Origin: Poecilobothrus nobilitatus
Taxonomy: Eukaryota > Arthropoda > Insecta > Diptera > Dolichopodidae
Assembly: GCA_947095535.1 (NCBI GenBank)
Contig: OX352772.1
Location: forward strand, 143,478,660 to 143,542,659
Reading direction: 5' to 3'
DNA length: 64,000 bases
Shown: piece by piece, positions 10,967-22,169 of the stretch
Layout: each line of letters begins with the position of its first letter
Numbering within the stretch: the first letter of the stretch is position 1
Program-made: the position numbers and the translations under genes
Notes under the pieces: model-generated
Seen by the model: only the letters and a program-made list of their open reading frames with translations
Database searches by the model: none
What the model was told of the DNA's origin: nothing

Positions 10967-11870
10967 TAGAGGTAGATGTTTTAAATTATCTTTATTAACT
11001 ATTTTGCCACTAGTAAGCCTTACAGAAGAACCTTGCTCTTGAAAAATTTCGACCTCTTTGTATATGTCTTTAATTTTGCTGCCAAGTCTAGTGTTTATTT
11101 GAAGAAGAGCTTTTGTGCCAGATTGAAAACTTTTATTTTATTTAAATATTTTTACTTTTATAAAAATTTATTTTTGTTGTGATAATGGTTATACTTTTTT
11201 GGGCTATTTCTAATTTGGATATTATTTTGTTTTTAAGTTTACTCGATTGTTCCTTGAGGATGTCTATTGGTCTGTATTCTGTAGTAGAATGTATCGAAAC
11301 AGTATATTTATGTGTACTAGAGAGAATCAATTCCGTTAAGTCCATTTGTGTTTTCTCGGACTGGGAACATCCTGCAATTTCTATTAAGGTTGAGTGGAAT
11401 CTTTCCACTTGACCTTTACTTTTACTATGAAGTGGAGGAACTCTATGATGCAATATGCCTAGATTTGTCAATAAAGTTTGTATAGTTTGTGAACAAAAGG
11501 TTTTTTCGTTATCAGTTACTATCGTTTTAGGATTTAAGTAAGATATTATTTCTAAAAGAGTTGGCTTAATGTCAATTATAGATTTTGATTTAATTGGCTT
11601 AACAATAGCCAATTTTGAAAATTTGTCTAAGCAAGTTAAAAACAACTGTCCTGCTGTCGAAAATATGTCTAAATGTAAAATATTACCTATTTCTTCGGGA
11701 ATCGATGTGTTTCCTATGACTTGATATTGAGGTTTTCTATCATATTGCGCTTTTTGACATATTCTACAATTGGTTGTAATTGACTTTAGTATTTGTTTTA
11801 AATCAGGGTAGTAACATTGATCAAGTATTTGAGATAAATTTTCCTTGTAGGATCTATGGGCTCTGTTCAT
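10967..11870 (-). pseudogene. Gypsy integrase, copy 1
   Basis: The integrase inserts element cDNA into the host chromosome. The N-terminal zinc-binding region ends with CRICQ (the leading histidines are near MNRAH). The catalytic core shows LDIF (first D), VTDNEKTF (second D) and VERFHST (E) in the correct order and spacing. The open frame stops at 11142. The remaining C-terminal region (LGSKIKDIYKEVEIFQ, VRLTSGKIVNKDNL), similar to the C-terminal tail of Gypsy integrases, continues in another frame to 10967. The catalytic core is intact here, whereas copy 2 has a frameshift in front of it. Confidence 0.85.
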
Positions 11871-11922
11871 TATTTGCTATTTCTAGTTTATCGTCCGCGT
11901 TATAGATGTCTATAACCATTTT

Positions 11923-13480
11923 TTATGTGTGTCTGAATTTTACTGACAGAAATATATTGGTAACAGTATTTTGAATCTCCGACAAAATTGTAAGAGGACA
12001 ATAGATTTCATTTACTACATTAGGATTAAGTTCAGTTTCCATTATTTCGATTAGATCACCTAGATTTTTAAAAGTGATAATGTGTCTAAGTTTGTTCTTA
12101 AAAATAATTTTCTTTTTGTAAGTAGGCACTCCCTTTTCTATCAAAATTTGATTTTGGAAGCAATTAATTGGTGTTTTTACTGTAATAATAGTCAAAGTTA
12201 AGGATTCTTCACTGTGACAAGTAGCCGCTGTATCTATAACCGATTGAGTTACTGCATTTATTTTTTGTTTCCCAGGCTTATAAAAGAAGATTGGCGAGAA
12301 TTCTTCTATCGAAGCCTTCCATCTTTTAATTTTACTATTGGGATTTCTTTCAGAAATAGCAAATGTGAAGGGTTGGTGGTCTGTACAAATGCGTATGTCA
12401 GATGCTCCGTAAAGATTTCTTAAAGTTTGCAGAGCCCAAACAATTGCAAGCAATTCGCGCTCATTCGTTGCGTAAGATTCTTCCGTTTTGCTTAGTGCTC
12501 TGGAGATGAAAGTTATCGGTCTTCCGCTCTGAGACAATACGGCTAATAAGGCTGCACAAGAAGCATCTGTGGTTAGTTCAAAGGTTTTCCGGAAATTGGG
12601 ATGCTGAAGTAGTACTTCTTCTGAAGCTAAAATTTTTTTAACCCGATTAAATCCATCTAACGCTGGCTGGTCTAAGTGAATTTTTACATTTTTGGACTGC
12701 TTGCTATCAATATTACTGTTTTCGTCTCTAAGGTACTTTGTAAGGGGTTTAGTAATTCGAGCGTAATCTTGAATAAATCGCCTGTACTAACCAGCTAAAC
12801 CAAGAAAGGCACGAAGATTTGTTGGTTCAGAATACTGTAGAATGTCGTTGACTTTTTTTGGGTTTGTTTTTATTCCATGTTTATTTACCACAAATCCGAG
12901 GAATTCGACTTCTTTCATAAAGAATTTAGATTTTTTTGATGAGACGCTCATATTTGCGTTCATTAGTTTTTGTAAGATCTTTTCCATAGGAGGAAAGGAT
13001 TATAGGAGGATTATAGGAGGAAAGGATCTTGCTAGGAGCATTTTTCAAACCAAAAGTTAGGCGACAAAATTCGTATTTGCCATTATTTATGCTAAATGCA
13101 ATTTTCTGAGTATGTTTAGGGTCCAATAGAATTTGGTGGAAATCACTATTTAAGTCTAAGGTGAAAAAAAATTTACCTGTGCCTAAAGTTAAAAGAATTA
13201 CTGAGGTATCCGGGATGGGATATTTGTCAGGGACAGTAAACTTATTTAATTTTTGAAAGTTGATAACAAGACGAAGTTCCTTGTTGCCATTGTCGTCAGA
13301 ATTTTTTTTCGTGACTACCCATATGGGACTATTGTATGGGCTTCGAGATTCTTGTATAATATCGTCTTTTGTCTATTTCTTTATTTACAAATTCGGAATA
13401 AGCTTGTGGGTAAGAGTATGATTTTGCGTAAACAGGGGTTTCAGTTGTAGTATTTATTGTATTGGTGCTTTCACATTTGT
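11923..13480 (-). pseudogene. Gypsy reverse transcriptase-RNase H, copy 1, RT active site replaced by filler
   Basis: The RT start (PVYAKSYSYPQAYSEFVNKEI) is near 13430-13380. It is followed by the fingers/palm (LRLVINFQ; DPKHTQKIAFS, then YEFCRLTFGLKNAPS) at 13126-13040. The part that should contain YIDD is missing: 12989-13030 is a purine-rich filler of repeated GGAGGAAAGGATTATA, then the thumb resumes at 12987 (MEKILQKLMNANMS, FLGFVVNKHGIKT). RNase H (12537-11923) retains SYATNERELLA and CTDHQPFTF. Several stops lie in between. Copy 2 has the YIDD motif but lacks the RNase H aspartate, so neither copy encodes a complete enzyme. Confidence 0.85.
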
Positions 13481-13653
13481 ATTGTAAGGTAGAGCAACAT
13501 TAGGATCAGCGAAAGCTATTGAATTTTGCTGTATTAATTCTGCAAATTTATTTTGAAAATTGGGTGGAATATTATTATTATCGAAATCTATTGCTATATA
13601 ACATACTTCTTGACAATTTAAAAACTTTAATTTCTCATTACCGTGTTCGTAGC

Positions 13654-13914
13654 TTAATTTGTTTTTGCTGTGTCAATTTTAGCCTGAATGGACTTCATGA
13701 GATCAAATCCCACAATTGCGTCAAAAGATGAAAGGCCGGGGAAAATAAAAAAAACCGAAATATGTCCAAACAAATTGATTTTGCATTTGTTTTTAATTTC
13801 AGTAAAACCGGACACTGTTTTCACCTTAAAAGGCTTATTTACTTTTTTAATTCCTGTTAAATGCGGAAGTGATTTATAATTTTTCGATGTACCGGTGTCC
13901 AGGAGTATTTTCAA
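13654..13914 (-). pseudogene. Gypsy aspartic protease, copy 1
   Basis: A retropepsin-like domain that would cleave the polyprotein. It contains the catalytic LLDTGTSK at the N-terminus and FDAIVGFDLMK, the flap-to-C-terminal part, about 60 residues later. It is flanked by gag upstream and RT downstream, with stops on both sides. The frame is open for 86 codons here. In copy 2 a one-base loss in a T-run breaks it. Confidence 0.75.
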
Positions 13915-14063
13915 AACAATTTTGTTCTTTAACCTCTTCTCATTATAAGGTAGAGAAGAGGGTTTTACCCTAAAAAATTAATTTCGTCAAGAAAGTCGTT
14001 TTCAGTTGGTTCGTATATTTCTTCCGTTAATGAATTATCAAAAGTTTCTTCTTCGTCTAAAAG

Positions 14064-15095
14064 TTATTCAGATTTCATTTGTTGCTCATTAATGTTATTG
14101 ATACGTTGTATTTTAGGATAATTTATTTGAGTTGAGGGTTCTCTATCGCGTTTTGTTGCTGAATTTATTAATTTAGGAAATATTTCATTAGATTGACCAG
14201 CTGTATTTTCTCGTTGCTGGATAGATGGATCGTTTCTTCCAAGATGGTGACACACTTGGAACAATGTCCATTGGCGTGGGGTAGTTAGAATTCTTAAAAG
14301 CTGTTTGTGCATTAGAAGGAAAAGTTTTCTTGAAGTGAAGATTGTTAGAAGTTTTAGAGTGCTACTCAGCATATGAATTTGCGAAACGATATCTCCATTG
14401 ATTACTTTCTAGTTCTTGTACCATCGCAAGAGCGGATGGTAAATCGGAGAATCCTTTCAAATAAACTATATTTCCGATATTAGGTTCAAGGCCTGATATA
14501 AAGGTTCTTAAAACATCTTCGCGGTATTTGACGAGATATGAGCCGATTATGGTTTGATCACTATACTCCATCATGATTTTTGTAGTAATAAGATTTAGTT
14601 GTTTTTCTACTTTGTCGTAATAATTTCTGATGGAGAGTTTACCTTGTCTTAACAGATTTAATTGCTGTTCTAGAATATGTAATGGGCGTCTATCCGCATA
14701 AACGTGGTCAAGTCTCGCGATTATGACTTCTGCGTTTAGTACCGTATTATATTCTGAAAGAACTTGATTGGCAGGCTCCGTGATTTTAGTTCTCATTAAC
14801 AATAAAGCTTGGGGGTAGAATTCAGTTTTTTCATAAATTTCTTTCATATAAACAAAGAGCCTCCTCCAAGAAGGATACTTTAATCTATCACCAGTGAACT
14901 CTGGTAGACTTCCTACAGTTTCTAGTGAATTAGGTTTACAGTTTGATAAGTCAATTTCTTCATATTTTTTTATTGAAGGTTTAGTTTCTAAGTCACATAC
15001 TTTTTTTTTAGATCTTTTATCTGTTTTTCTAACAGCTCGTTATTTCTTTTTAATATTTCTGCTATAGTGGCTTGGAATTCTTGAATCGTTGCCAT
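14064..15095 (-). pseudogene. gag: Gypsy gag, copy 1
   Basis: The capsid protein of the element. It starts at 15095 (MATIQEFQATIAEIL), continues with a short coiled-coil-like lysine-rich part, and loses frame at a nine-base A run near 15001-15010. The main capsid part is open from 14847 to 14362 (VYADRRPLHILEQQLNLLRQG, then SGLEPNIGNIVY). A C-terminal piece rich in N, Q and R (14372-14064) follows in another frame. No CCHC zinc knuckle is visible, in line with many errantivirus Gags. Broken in at least two places. Confidence 0.75.
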
Positions 15096-15430
15096 TTTAA
15101 TAGTAATTTTTAAATGAGAAACGGAAAATCAAATTATTTGGAATTGCAGATTTTAAAATTTTTAAAATTTAGTTTTTTCAATTATTTGTAGTTTAATTAA
15201 CAGTAGTTATTTTTTATTTAATATTAAAAACAATATTAAAAATTTACTAATTCAATTTTCTATTTAGAAAAAGATAAGAATATTTAAAAAATTATTTTTG
15301 TCGATAATTTATAGTTCCATTAACAACATTTATTCTTTATTTAATATTAAAAGTTTATTTATTCAATTTACTTTGAAAAAATTTAGCTTTTCGATAATTT
15401 ATAGTTTTTTTGTTTTTTAATTGTATCAGA
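15096..15430 (-). repeat. AT-rich leader with two or three degenerate repeats, copy 1
   Basis: On the minus strand the block TTAATATTAAATAAARAATA followed by TGTTAATKRAACTAYAAAT recurs about every 130-140 bases between gag and the jockey-like fragment. It may be the Gypsy 5' untranslated leader. No LTR end or primer-binding site could be seen. Confidence 0.5.
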
Positions 15431-16464
15431 CATTTGCTTAAACCAAGCATCAGTTATGTTGTTCATTTAGTGAACTATCACAATTAACTAAAAAACTGAA
15501 AAAGTCATCATTTACAAGGGTTAGTATACTAGTAAATGATGATACTTAGATATTTAATTGGTCATTACCACTGTTAGTAACTACTAATTAATGTTAATAA
15601 TGATGTTAATGGTAATAAGAAACAAGAAAAAATCAAAGAAACTAACATGCAAGTTAGATTAAAATGACTAATCATGCAGATTACGAGAATTAACCATGCT
15701 CGCGTAAAGTCTGGCTCTCAGTGCTAATTTGTTAAAGCTAATATCGAAGAGCTCAAACCTTGAGTTAGTCTCTCTTAACATACGCGAAATAGGCTCAAAT
15801 TTGCCATAGTCTGTAGAATGGTATGACACATTATAAAGCTCGACCGATCTTAAATTATTCAAATTTTCTCTAAACCTCATTTGTTCGCGAATAGAGGGGG
15901 AGTTGATATCACCACGAACTATCTGCTGAACGAATATGATATCCGCCACTAAACGGCGTGACTGAAGGGAGTTCAAATTAATTAAAGAAAGTCTAGCTTC
16001 ATATGGAAGCCCAAGAAAGGTTGCGTAAAGCGAAACGAACAAATCTTTTTTGGACCGATTCAATACGTGAAATATCTATATCACGATATGGAGACGATAC
16101 TTGGCTCGAGTTTTCTGGTATAGGTCTTACATAAGTAGTAAAAATTTGATTAGTGACATAGCGATCAGAAAATTCTTTTGACCAACGCAAAATAAATCCA
16201 AGAGTTGAGTTAGCTTTATTTATTATGGAGTTGTAGTGACTCTTGATATCTAACCTACTACCAATGATCAGTCCCAAATCAGAAGTGCGATCTGTTCTTT
16301 TAATAAGTTCATCGTTGAGGACGTAATCATAATTGATTGCTGAGTTAGCTTGTAACCTTGAAAAGCTCATAATTAGGCATTTGCTAACATTTAGTTTGAG
16401 ATTGTTGTTTCTGCAGCATGAACTAAATTGGTTGAGATCATATTGCAACAACTCACAATAACTA
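15431..16464 (-). pseudogene. Jockey-like non-LTR RT fragment, unit A1
   Basis: This is the C-terminal part of a non-LTR reverse transcriptase: LQYDLNQFSSCCRNNNLKLNVSK (post-palm 'LN-x-x-KC' block), then SDLGLIIGSRLDIKSHY, then ISRIESVQKRFVRFALR, and after a frameshift near 16030 LPYEARLSLINLNSL and DIIFVQQIVRGDI. This block order is that of jockey-clade elements. It lacks endonuclease and the RT catalytic domain. The 3' flank holds an 11-bp inverted repeat TCATCATTTAC near 15506-15543. Its 5' end is fused to Gypsy env at 16464, forming a chimeric open frame. Confidence 0.75.
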
Positions 16465-17273
16465 GTTGAAATTATACCAATTATCCCGAGTGTTGTCCAG
16501 ACTGTAGTTGAATTGTTTTTAGTTTCTATTGCGAGTTGAAGTATTCTTTTTGTTATATTCAGGTGCAGATTATGGACATGATCTAATGTTATTATTTCGT
16601 TATGATTAGTAAAATTGATATTGATTAGTTTGGGTGAAATTGATTCGTGAAGTACTTTTGTGTTTGTTTCAAACACAGTATCGTTGATAATTAATTTGTT
16701 TTTGAATGTGATAAGGTAAGTACCCCTTTTTATTGTGAATTGTTGTTTGTCATCTTCCAAAACTTCAGCCGGAGAGTTATTGATTACAACTAGGCCGTCA
16801 GTTATTTCTTTGATTTTACTTATTTGTTTTGCTGTTATTGTAGAACAGGATGCTGAGTTGTTATTCATTAGAGCAATAGCACATGGAGCGCTTGACATTT
16901 TTTCACATATAGATACCGTTGTTGCTTGTTGGCATTTGTTAATAGGAATGAAGGTTTCGTTATATTTTGCTATATTATCGGTTTCTAATAAGATTTGCTT
17001 ATTATTGTTATTTACTGAATATAAAATAATTTGATTACAAATGTCTTTAATTTTTGGTATTTTTACAATGTATTTTATTTGATCTATGGAACTATAAATT
17101 TTTATCTGCGGTAATAAGAGAATGTCGGTAGTAGGTATTGAATAGTGCAGTTGAATTATTTTATTTATTTCAAATAAATTTAAAATTAACGGGTTCACTA
17201 CCTTTAATTTTGAAAGTGCTATACCGTTAAGTATATTTGTTAAATCGGATATTATCATTCTATTTCTTATCAT
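15999..17273 (-). CDS. Chimeric env/jockey RT open frame across the A1/A2 junction
   Basis: A 424-codon open frame starts inside unit A2 env (MIRNRMIISDL), runs through the env ectodomain up to the start of the membrane segment (LGIIGIIST), then crosses the tandem junction at 16465 into the jockey-like RT fragment of unit A1 (SYCELLQYDLNQF to RNLSWASI). The hydrophobic anchor and cytoplasmic tail of env are therefore replaced by RT thumb sequence. The fusion is exact in sequence and in frame. Whether it is ever expressed is unknown, and chance preservation of the frame after a recent duplication is the simplest reading. Confidence 0.6.
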   Translation of the reverse strand: MIRNRMIISDLTNILNGIALSKLKVVNPLILNLFEINKIIQLHYSIPTTDILLLPQIKIYSSIDQIKYIVKIPKIKDICNQIILYSVNNNNKQILLETDNIAKYNETFIPINKCQQATTVSICEKMSSAPCAIALMNNNSASCSTITAKQISKIKEITDGLVVINNSPAEVLEDDKQQFTIKRGTYLITFKNKLIINDTVFETNTKVLHESISPKLININFTNHNEIITLDHVHNLHLNITKRILQLAIETKNNSTTVWTTLGIIGIISTSYCELLQYDLNQFSSCCRNNNLKLNVSKCLIMSFSRLQANSAINYDYVLNDELIKRTDRTSDLGLIIGSRLDIKSHYNSIINKANSTLGFILRWSKEFSDRYVTNQIFTTYVRPIPENSSQVSSPYRDIDISRIESVQKRFVRFALRNLSWASI

Positions 17274-17647
17274 GACTAAATCAAAAATTTAATCCTGTAA
17301 TTTTTTGGTTAATATGATTTAGATCATTATGATCAGGGTTTCCCGCGATAAATTTCCATATGCTTCCTATAAAATCCAAGGATCTTTTTGCTTGGTGATG
17401 TGAACTTTGGAAAATTGTTATAAGTTTTTCCATCTCGTTTATGTCATGCTCTATAAGCAAATAAGGATCGTTTCTAGTTTTGAATGAATGCAATAAGTCT
17501 TTGTTTTCTAATAGAATTTCTTCATATTGAGTTAGGTTCACGATGTGGATCAAATAAAAGTAGCCATAATTTAACATTACAGTTCCTTTCCTGACAGGTA
17601 TGATGGGGGATTTTGAATAATCTCGTATTTCTGCATAAGTTATTTGC
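16465..17647 (-). pseudogene. env: Gypsy env, copy 2, truncated at the membrane segment
   Basis: Nearly identical to copy 1: a cleavage site and fusion-peptide-like part at 17577-17281, then a frameshift, then the second part from 17273. It stops being env at 16465, inside the transmembrane segment, where the tandem junction lies. The likely env splice acceptor is also conserved near 17648. Confidence 0.85.
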
Positions 17648-17675
17648 CTGAAATTTGGAAAATTTAAACTTTAGA

Positions 17676-18580
17676 TAGAGGTAGATGTTTTAAATTATCT
17701 TTATTAACTATTTTGCCACTAGTAAGCCTTACAGAAGAACCTTGCTCTTGAAAAATTTCGACCTCTTTGTATATGTCTTTAATTTTGCTGCCACGTCTAG
17801 TGTTTATTTTAAGAAGAGCTTTTGTGCCAGATTGAAAACTTTTATTTTATTTAAATATTTTTACTTTTATAAAAATTTATTTTTGTTGTGATAATGGTTA
17901 TACTTTTTTGGGCTATTTCTAATTTGGATATTATTTTGTTTTTAAGTTTACTCGATTGTTCCTTGAGGATGTCTATTGGTCTGTATTCTGTAGTAGAATG
18001 TATCGAAACAGTATATTTATGTGTACTAGAGAGAATCAATTCCGTTAAGTCCATTTGTGTTTTCTCGGACTGGGAACATCCTGCAATTTCTATTAAGGTT
18101 GAGTGGAATCTTTCCACTTGACCTTTACTTTTACTATGAAGTGGAGGAACTCTATGATGCAATATGCCTAGATTTGTCAATAAAGTTTGTATAGTTTGTG
18201 AACAAAAGGTTTTTTCGTTATCAGTTACTATCGTTTTAGGATTTAAGTAAGATATTATTTCTAAAAGAGTTGGCTTAATGTCAATTATAGATTTTGATTT
18301 AATTGGCTTAACAATAGCCAATTTTGAAAATTTGTCTAAGCAAGTTAAAAACAACTGTCCTGCTGTCGAAAATATGTCTAAATGTAAAAATATTACCTAT
18401 TTCTTCGGGAATCGATGTGTTTCCTATGACTTGATATTGAGGTTTTCTATCATATTGCGCTTTTTGACATATTTTACAATTGGTTGTAATTGACTTTAGT
18501 ATTTGTTTTAAATCAGGGTAGTAACATTGATCAAGTATTTGAGATAAATTTTCCTTGTAGGATCTATGGGCTCTGTTCAT
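17676..18580 (-). pseudogene. Gypsy integrase, copy 2, frameshifted
   Basis: Same domains as copy 1, with CKICQ in place of CRICQ. One extra A in the run near 18385-18391 splits the protein into 18580-18308 (zinc-binding part and first core residues) and 18354-17851 (VTDNEKTF and VERFHST). The C-terminal tail follows in another frame. Confidence 0.8.
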
Positions 18581-18632
18581 TATTTGCTATTTCTAGTTTA
18601 TCGTCCGCGTTATAGATGTCTATAACCATTTT

Positions 18633-20220
18633 TTATGTGTGTCTGAATTTTACTGACAGAAATATATTGGTAACAGTATTTTGAATCTCCGACAAAATTG
18701 TAAGAGGACAATAGATTTCATTTACTACATTAGGATTAAGTTCAGTTTCCATTATTTCGATTAGATCACCTAGATTTTTAAAAGTGATAATGTGTCTAAG
18801 TTTGTTCTTAAAAATAATTTTCTTTTTGTAAGTAGGCACTCCCTTTTCTATCAAAATTTGATTTTGGAAGCAATTAATTGGTGTTTTTACTGTAATAATA
18901 GTCAAAGTTAAGGATTCTTCACTGTGACAAGTAGCCGCTGTATCTATAACCGATTGAGTTACTGCATTTATTTTTTGTTTCCCAGGCTTATAAAAGAAGA
19001 TTGGCGAGAATTCTTCTATCGAAGCCTTCCATCTTTTAATTTTACTATTGGGATTTCTTTCATGTCAGATGTCAGATGCTCCGTAAAGATTTCTTAAAGT
19101 TTGCAGAGCCCAAACAATTGCAAGCAATTCGCGCTCATTCGTTGCGTAAGATTCTTCCGTTTTGCTTAGTGCTCTGGAGATGAAAGTTATCGGTCTTCCG
19201 CTCTGAGACAATACGGCTAATAAGGCTGCACAAGAAGCATCTGTGGTTAGTTCAAAGGTTTTCCGGAAATTGGGATGCTGAAGTAGTACTTCTTCTGAAG
19301 CTAAAATTTTTTTAACCCGATTAAATCCATCTAACGCTGGCTGGTCTAAGTGAATTTTTACATTTTTGGACTGCTTACTATCAATATTACTGTTTTCGTC
19401 TCTAAGGTACTTTGTAAGGGGTTTAGTAATTCGAGCGTAATCTTGAATAAATCGCCTGTACTAACCAGCTAAACCAAGAAAGGCACGAAGATTTGTTGGT
19501 TCAGAATACTGTAGAATGTCGTTGACTTTTTTTGGGTTTGTTTTTATTCCATGTTTATTTACCACAAATCCGAGGAATTCGACTTCTTTCATAAAGAATT
19601 TAGATTTTTTTGATGAGACGCTCATATTTGCGTTCATTAGTTTTTGTAAGATCTTTTCCATATCTCGTAAATGTTGTTCGGCGTTTGGAGAAAATATTAT
19701 AATATCGTCGATGTACACATGACAAGTTTTACCGATTTAATCTCTTAAAACATCGTCAATTACCCTTTGAAAAATGCTAGGAGCATTTTTCAAACCAAAA
19801 GTTAGGCGACAAAATTCGTATTTGCCATTATTTATGCTAAATGCAATTTTCTGAGTATGTTTAGGGTCCAATAGAATTTGGTGGAAATCACTATTTAAGT
19901 CTAAGGTGAAAAAAAATTTACCTGTGCCTAAAGTTAAAAGAATTACTGAGGTATCCGGGATGGGATATTTGTCAGGGACAGTAAACTTATTTAATTTTTG
20001 AAAGTTGATAACAGGACGAAGTTCCTTGTTGCCATTGTCGTCAGAATTTTTTTTCGTGACTACCCATATGGGACTATTGTATGGGCTCGAGATTCTTGTA
20101 TAATATCGTCTTTTGTCTATTTCTTTATTTACAAATTCGGAATAAGCTTGTGGGTAAGAGTATGATTTTGCGTAAACAGGGGTTTCAGTTGTAGTATTTA
20201 TTGTATTGGTGCTTTCACAT
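18633..20220 (-). pseudogene. Gypsy RT-RNase H, copy 2, RT motif present but RNase H motif lost
   Basis: Here the RT keeps the catalytic MYIDDIIIFSPNAEQH block (19722-19660) that copy 1 lost, continuing through the thumb to 19461. About 36 net bases are missing in RNase H at ~19060-19072, removing the CTDHQPF aspartate block. The scar contains a doubled ATGTCAG. The connection/C-terminal part is open at 18905-18633. Other stops are shared with copy 1. Confidence 0.8.
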
Positions 20221-20396
20221 TTGTATTGTAAGGTAGAGCAACATTAGGATCAGCGAAAGCTATTGAATTTTGCTGTATTAATTCTGCAAATTTATTTTGA
20301 AAATTGGGTGGAATATTATTATTATCGAAATCTATTGCTATATAACATACTTCTTGACAATTTAAAAACTTTAATTTCTCATTACCGTGTTCGTAG

Positions 20397-20657
20397 CTTA
20401 ATTCGTTTTTGCTGTGTCAATTTTAGCCTGAATGGACTTCATGAGATCAAATCCCACAATTGCGTCAAAAGATGAAAGGCCGGGGAAAATAAAAAAAACC
20501 GAAATATGTCCAAACAAATTAATTTTGCATTTGTTTTTAATTTCAGTAAAACCGGACACTGTTTTCACCTTAAAAGGCTTATTTACTTTTTAATTCCTGT
20601 TAAATGCGGAAGTGATTTATAATTTTTCGATGTACCGGTGTCCAGGAGTATTTTCAA
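20397..20657 (-). pseudogene. Gypsy aspartic protease, copy 2
   Basis: Matches 13654-13914 but has one T fewer in the run at ~20585-20592, which shifts the frame between the LDTG motif and the C-terminal half. Confidence 0.7.
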
Positions 20658-20806
20658 AACAATTTTGTTCTTTAACCTCTTCTCATTATAAGGTAGAGAA
20701 GAGGGTTTTACCCTAAAAAATTAATTTCGTCAAGAAAGTCGTTTTCAGTTGGTTCGTATATTTCTTCCGTTAATGAATTATCAAAAGTTTCTTCTTCGTC
20801 TAAAAG

Positions 20807-21838
20807 TTATTCAGATTTCATTTGTTGCTCATTAATGTTATTGATACGTTGTATTTTAGGATAATTTATTTGAGTTGAGGGTTCTCTATCGCGTTTTGTT
20901 GCTGAATTTATTAAATTAGGAAATATTTCATTAGATTGACCAGCTGTATTTTCTCGTTGCTGGATAGATGGATCGTTTCTTCTAAGATGGTGACACACTT
21001 GGAACAATGTCCATTGGCGTGGGGTAGTTAGAATTCTTAAAAGCTGTTTGTGCATTAGAAGGAAAAGTTTTCTTGAAGTGAAGATTGTTAGAAGTTTTAG
21101 AGTGCTACTCAGCATATGAATTTGCGAAACGATATCTCCATTGATTACTTTCTAGTTCTTGTACCATCGCAAGAGCGGATGGTAAATCGGAGGATCCTTT
21201 CAAATAAACTATATTTCCGATATTAGGTTCAAGGCCTGATATAAAGGTTCTTAAAACATCTTCGCGGTATTTGACGAGATATGAGCCGATTATGGTTTGA
21301 TCACTATACTCCATCATGATTTTTGTAGTAATAAGATTTAGTTGTTTTTCTACTTTGTCGTAATAATTTCTGATGGAGAGTTTACCTTGTCTTAACAGAT
21401 TTAATTGCTGTTCTAGAATATGTAATGGGCGTCTATCCGCATAAACGTGGTCAAGTCTCGCGATTATGACTTCTGCGTTTAGTACCGTATTATATTCTGA
21501 AAGAACTTGATTGGCAGGCTCCGTGATTTTAGTTCTCATTAACAATAAAGCTTGGGGGTAGAATTCAGTTTTTTCATAAATTTCTTTCATATAAACAAAG
21601 AGCCTCCTCCAAGAAGGATACTTTAATCTATCACCAGTGAACTCTGGTAGACTTCTTACAGTTTCTAGTGAATTAGGTTTACAGTTTGATAAGTCAATTT
21701 CTTCATATTTTTTTATTGAAGGTTTAGTTTCTAAGTCACATACTTTTTTTTTAGATCTTCTATCTGTTTTTCTAACAGCTCGTTATTTCTTTTAATATTT
21801 CTGCTATAGTGGCTTGGAATTCTTGAATCGTTGCCATT
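20807..21838 (-). pseudogene. gag: Gypsy gag, copy 2
   Basis: Near-identical to copy 1 (capsid part 21590-21105, C-terminal part 21115-20807; F to S in KGSSDL). The N-terminal frame is additionally broken by one missing base in the A-run near 21792. Confidence 0.75.
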
Positions 21839-22169
21839 TTAATAGTAATTTTTAAATGAGAAACGGAAATCAAATTATTTGGAATTGCAGATTTTAAAAT
21901 TTTTAAATTTAGTTTTTTCAATTATTTGTAGTTTAATTAACAGTAGTTATTTTTTATTTAATATTAAAAACAATATTAAAAATTTACTAATTCAATTTTC
22001 TATTTAGAAAAAGATAAGAATATTTAAAAAATTATTTTTGTCGATAATTTATAGTTCCATTAACAACATTTATTCTTTATTTAATATTAAAAGTTTATTT
22101 ATTCAATTTACATTGAAAAAATTTAGCTTTTCGATAATTTATAGTTTTTTTGTTTTTTAATTGTATCAG

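Larger units (their letters stand above)
9587..15095 (-). mobile_element. Gypsy-family (errantivirus-like) LTR retrotransposon, copy 1, LTRs not seen
   Basis: From 15095 down to 9587 the minus strand encodes gag, protease, RT, RNase H, integrase and env in the order normal for insect errantiviruses. Every gene is interrupted at least once. No LTR or primer-binding site is recognisable. On the left, the env stop lies 24 bases from the inserted DNA transposon; on the right, an AT-rich leader gives way to a jockey-like RT fragment. The element is repeated nearly intact at 16465-21838. Confidence 0.85.
9756..16464 (-). repeat. Composite tandem unit A1 (6,709 bp)
   Basis: The sequence starting GTTGAAATTATACC at 9756 restarts at 16465 and is followed to the end of unit A2. 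The unit contains Gypsy from the env membrane segment back to gag, the AT-rich leader and a jockey-like RT fragment. Junction microhomology is GTTGAAATT. Confidence 0.95.

Noticed and set aside
15470..15660. Gypsy 5' LTR
   Set aside because: I looked for a matching segment left of the env stop and for TG/CA or AGT-type ends and a primer-binding site and could not find any.
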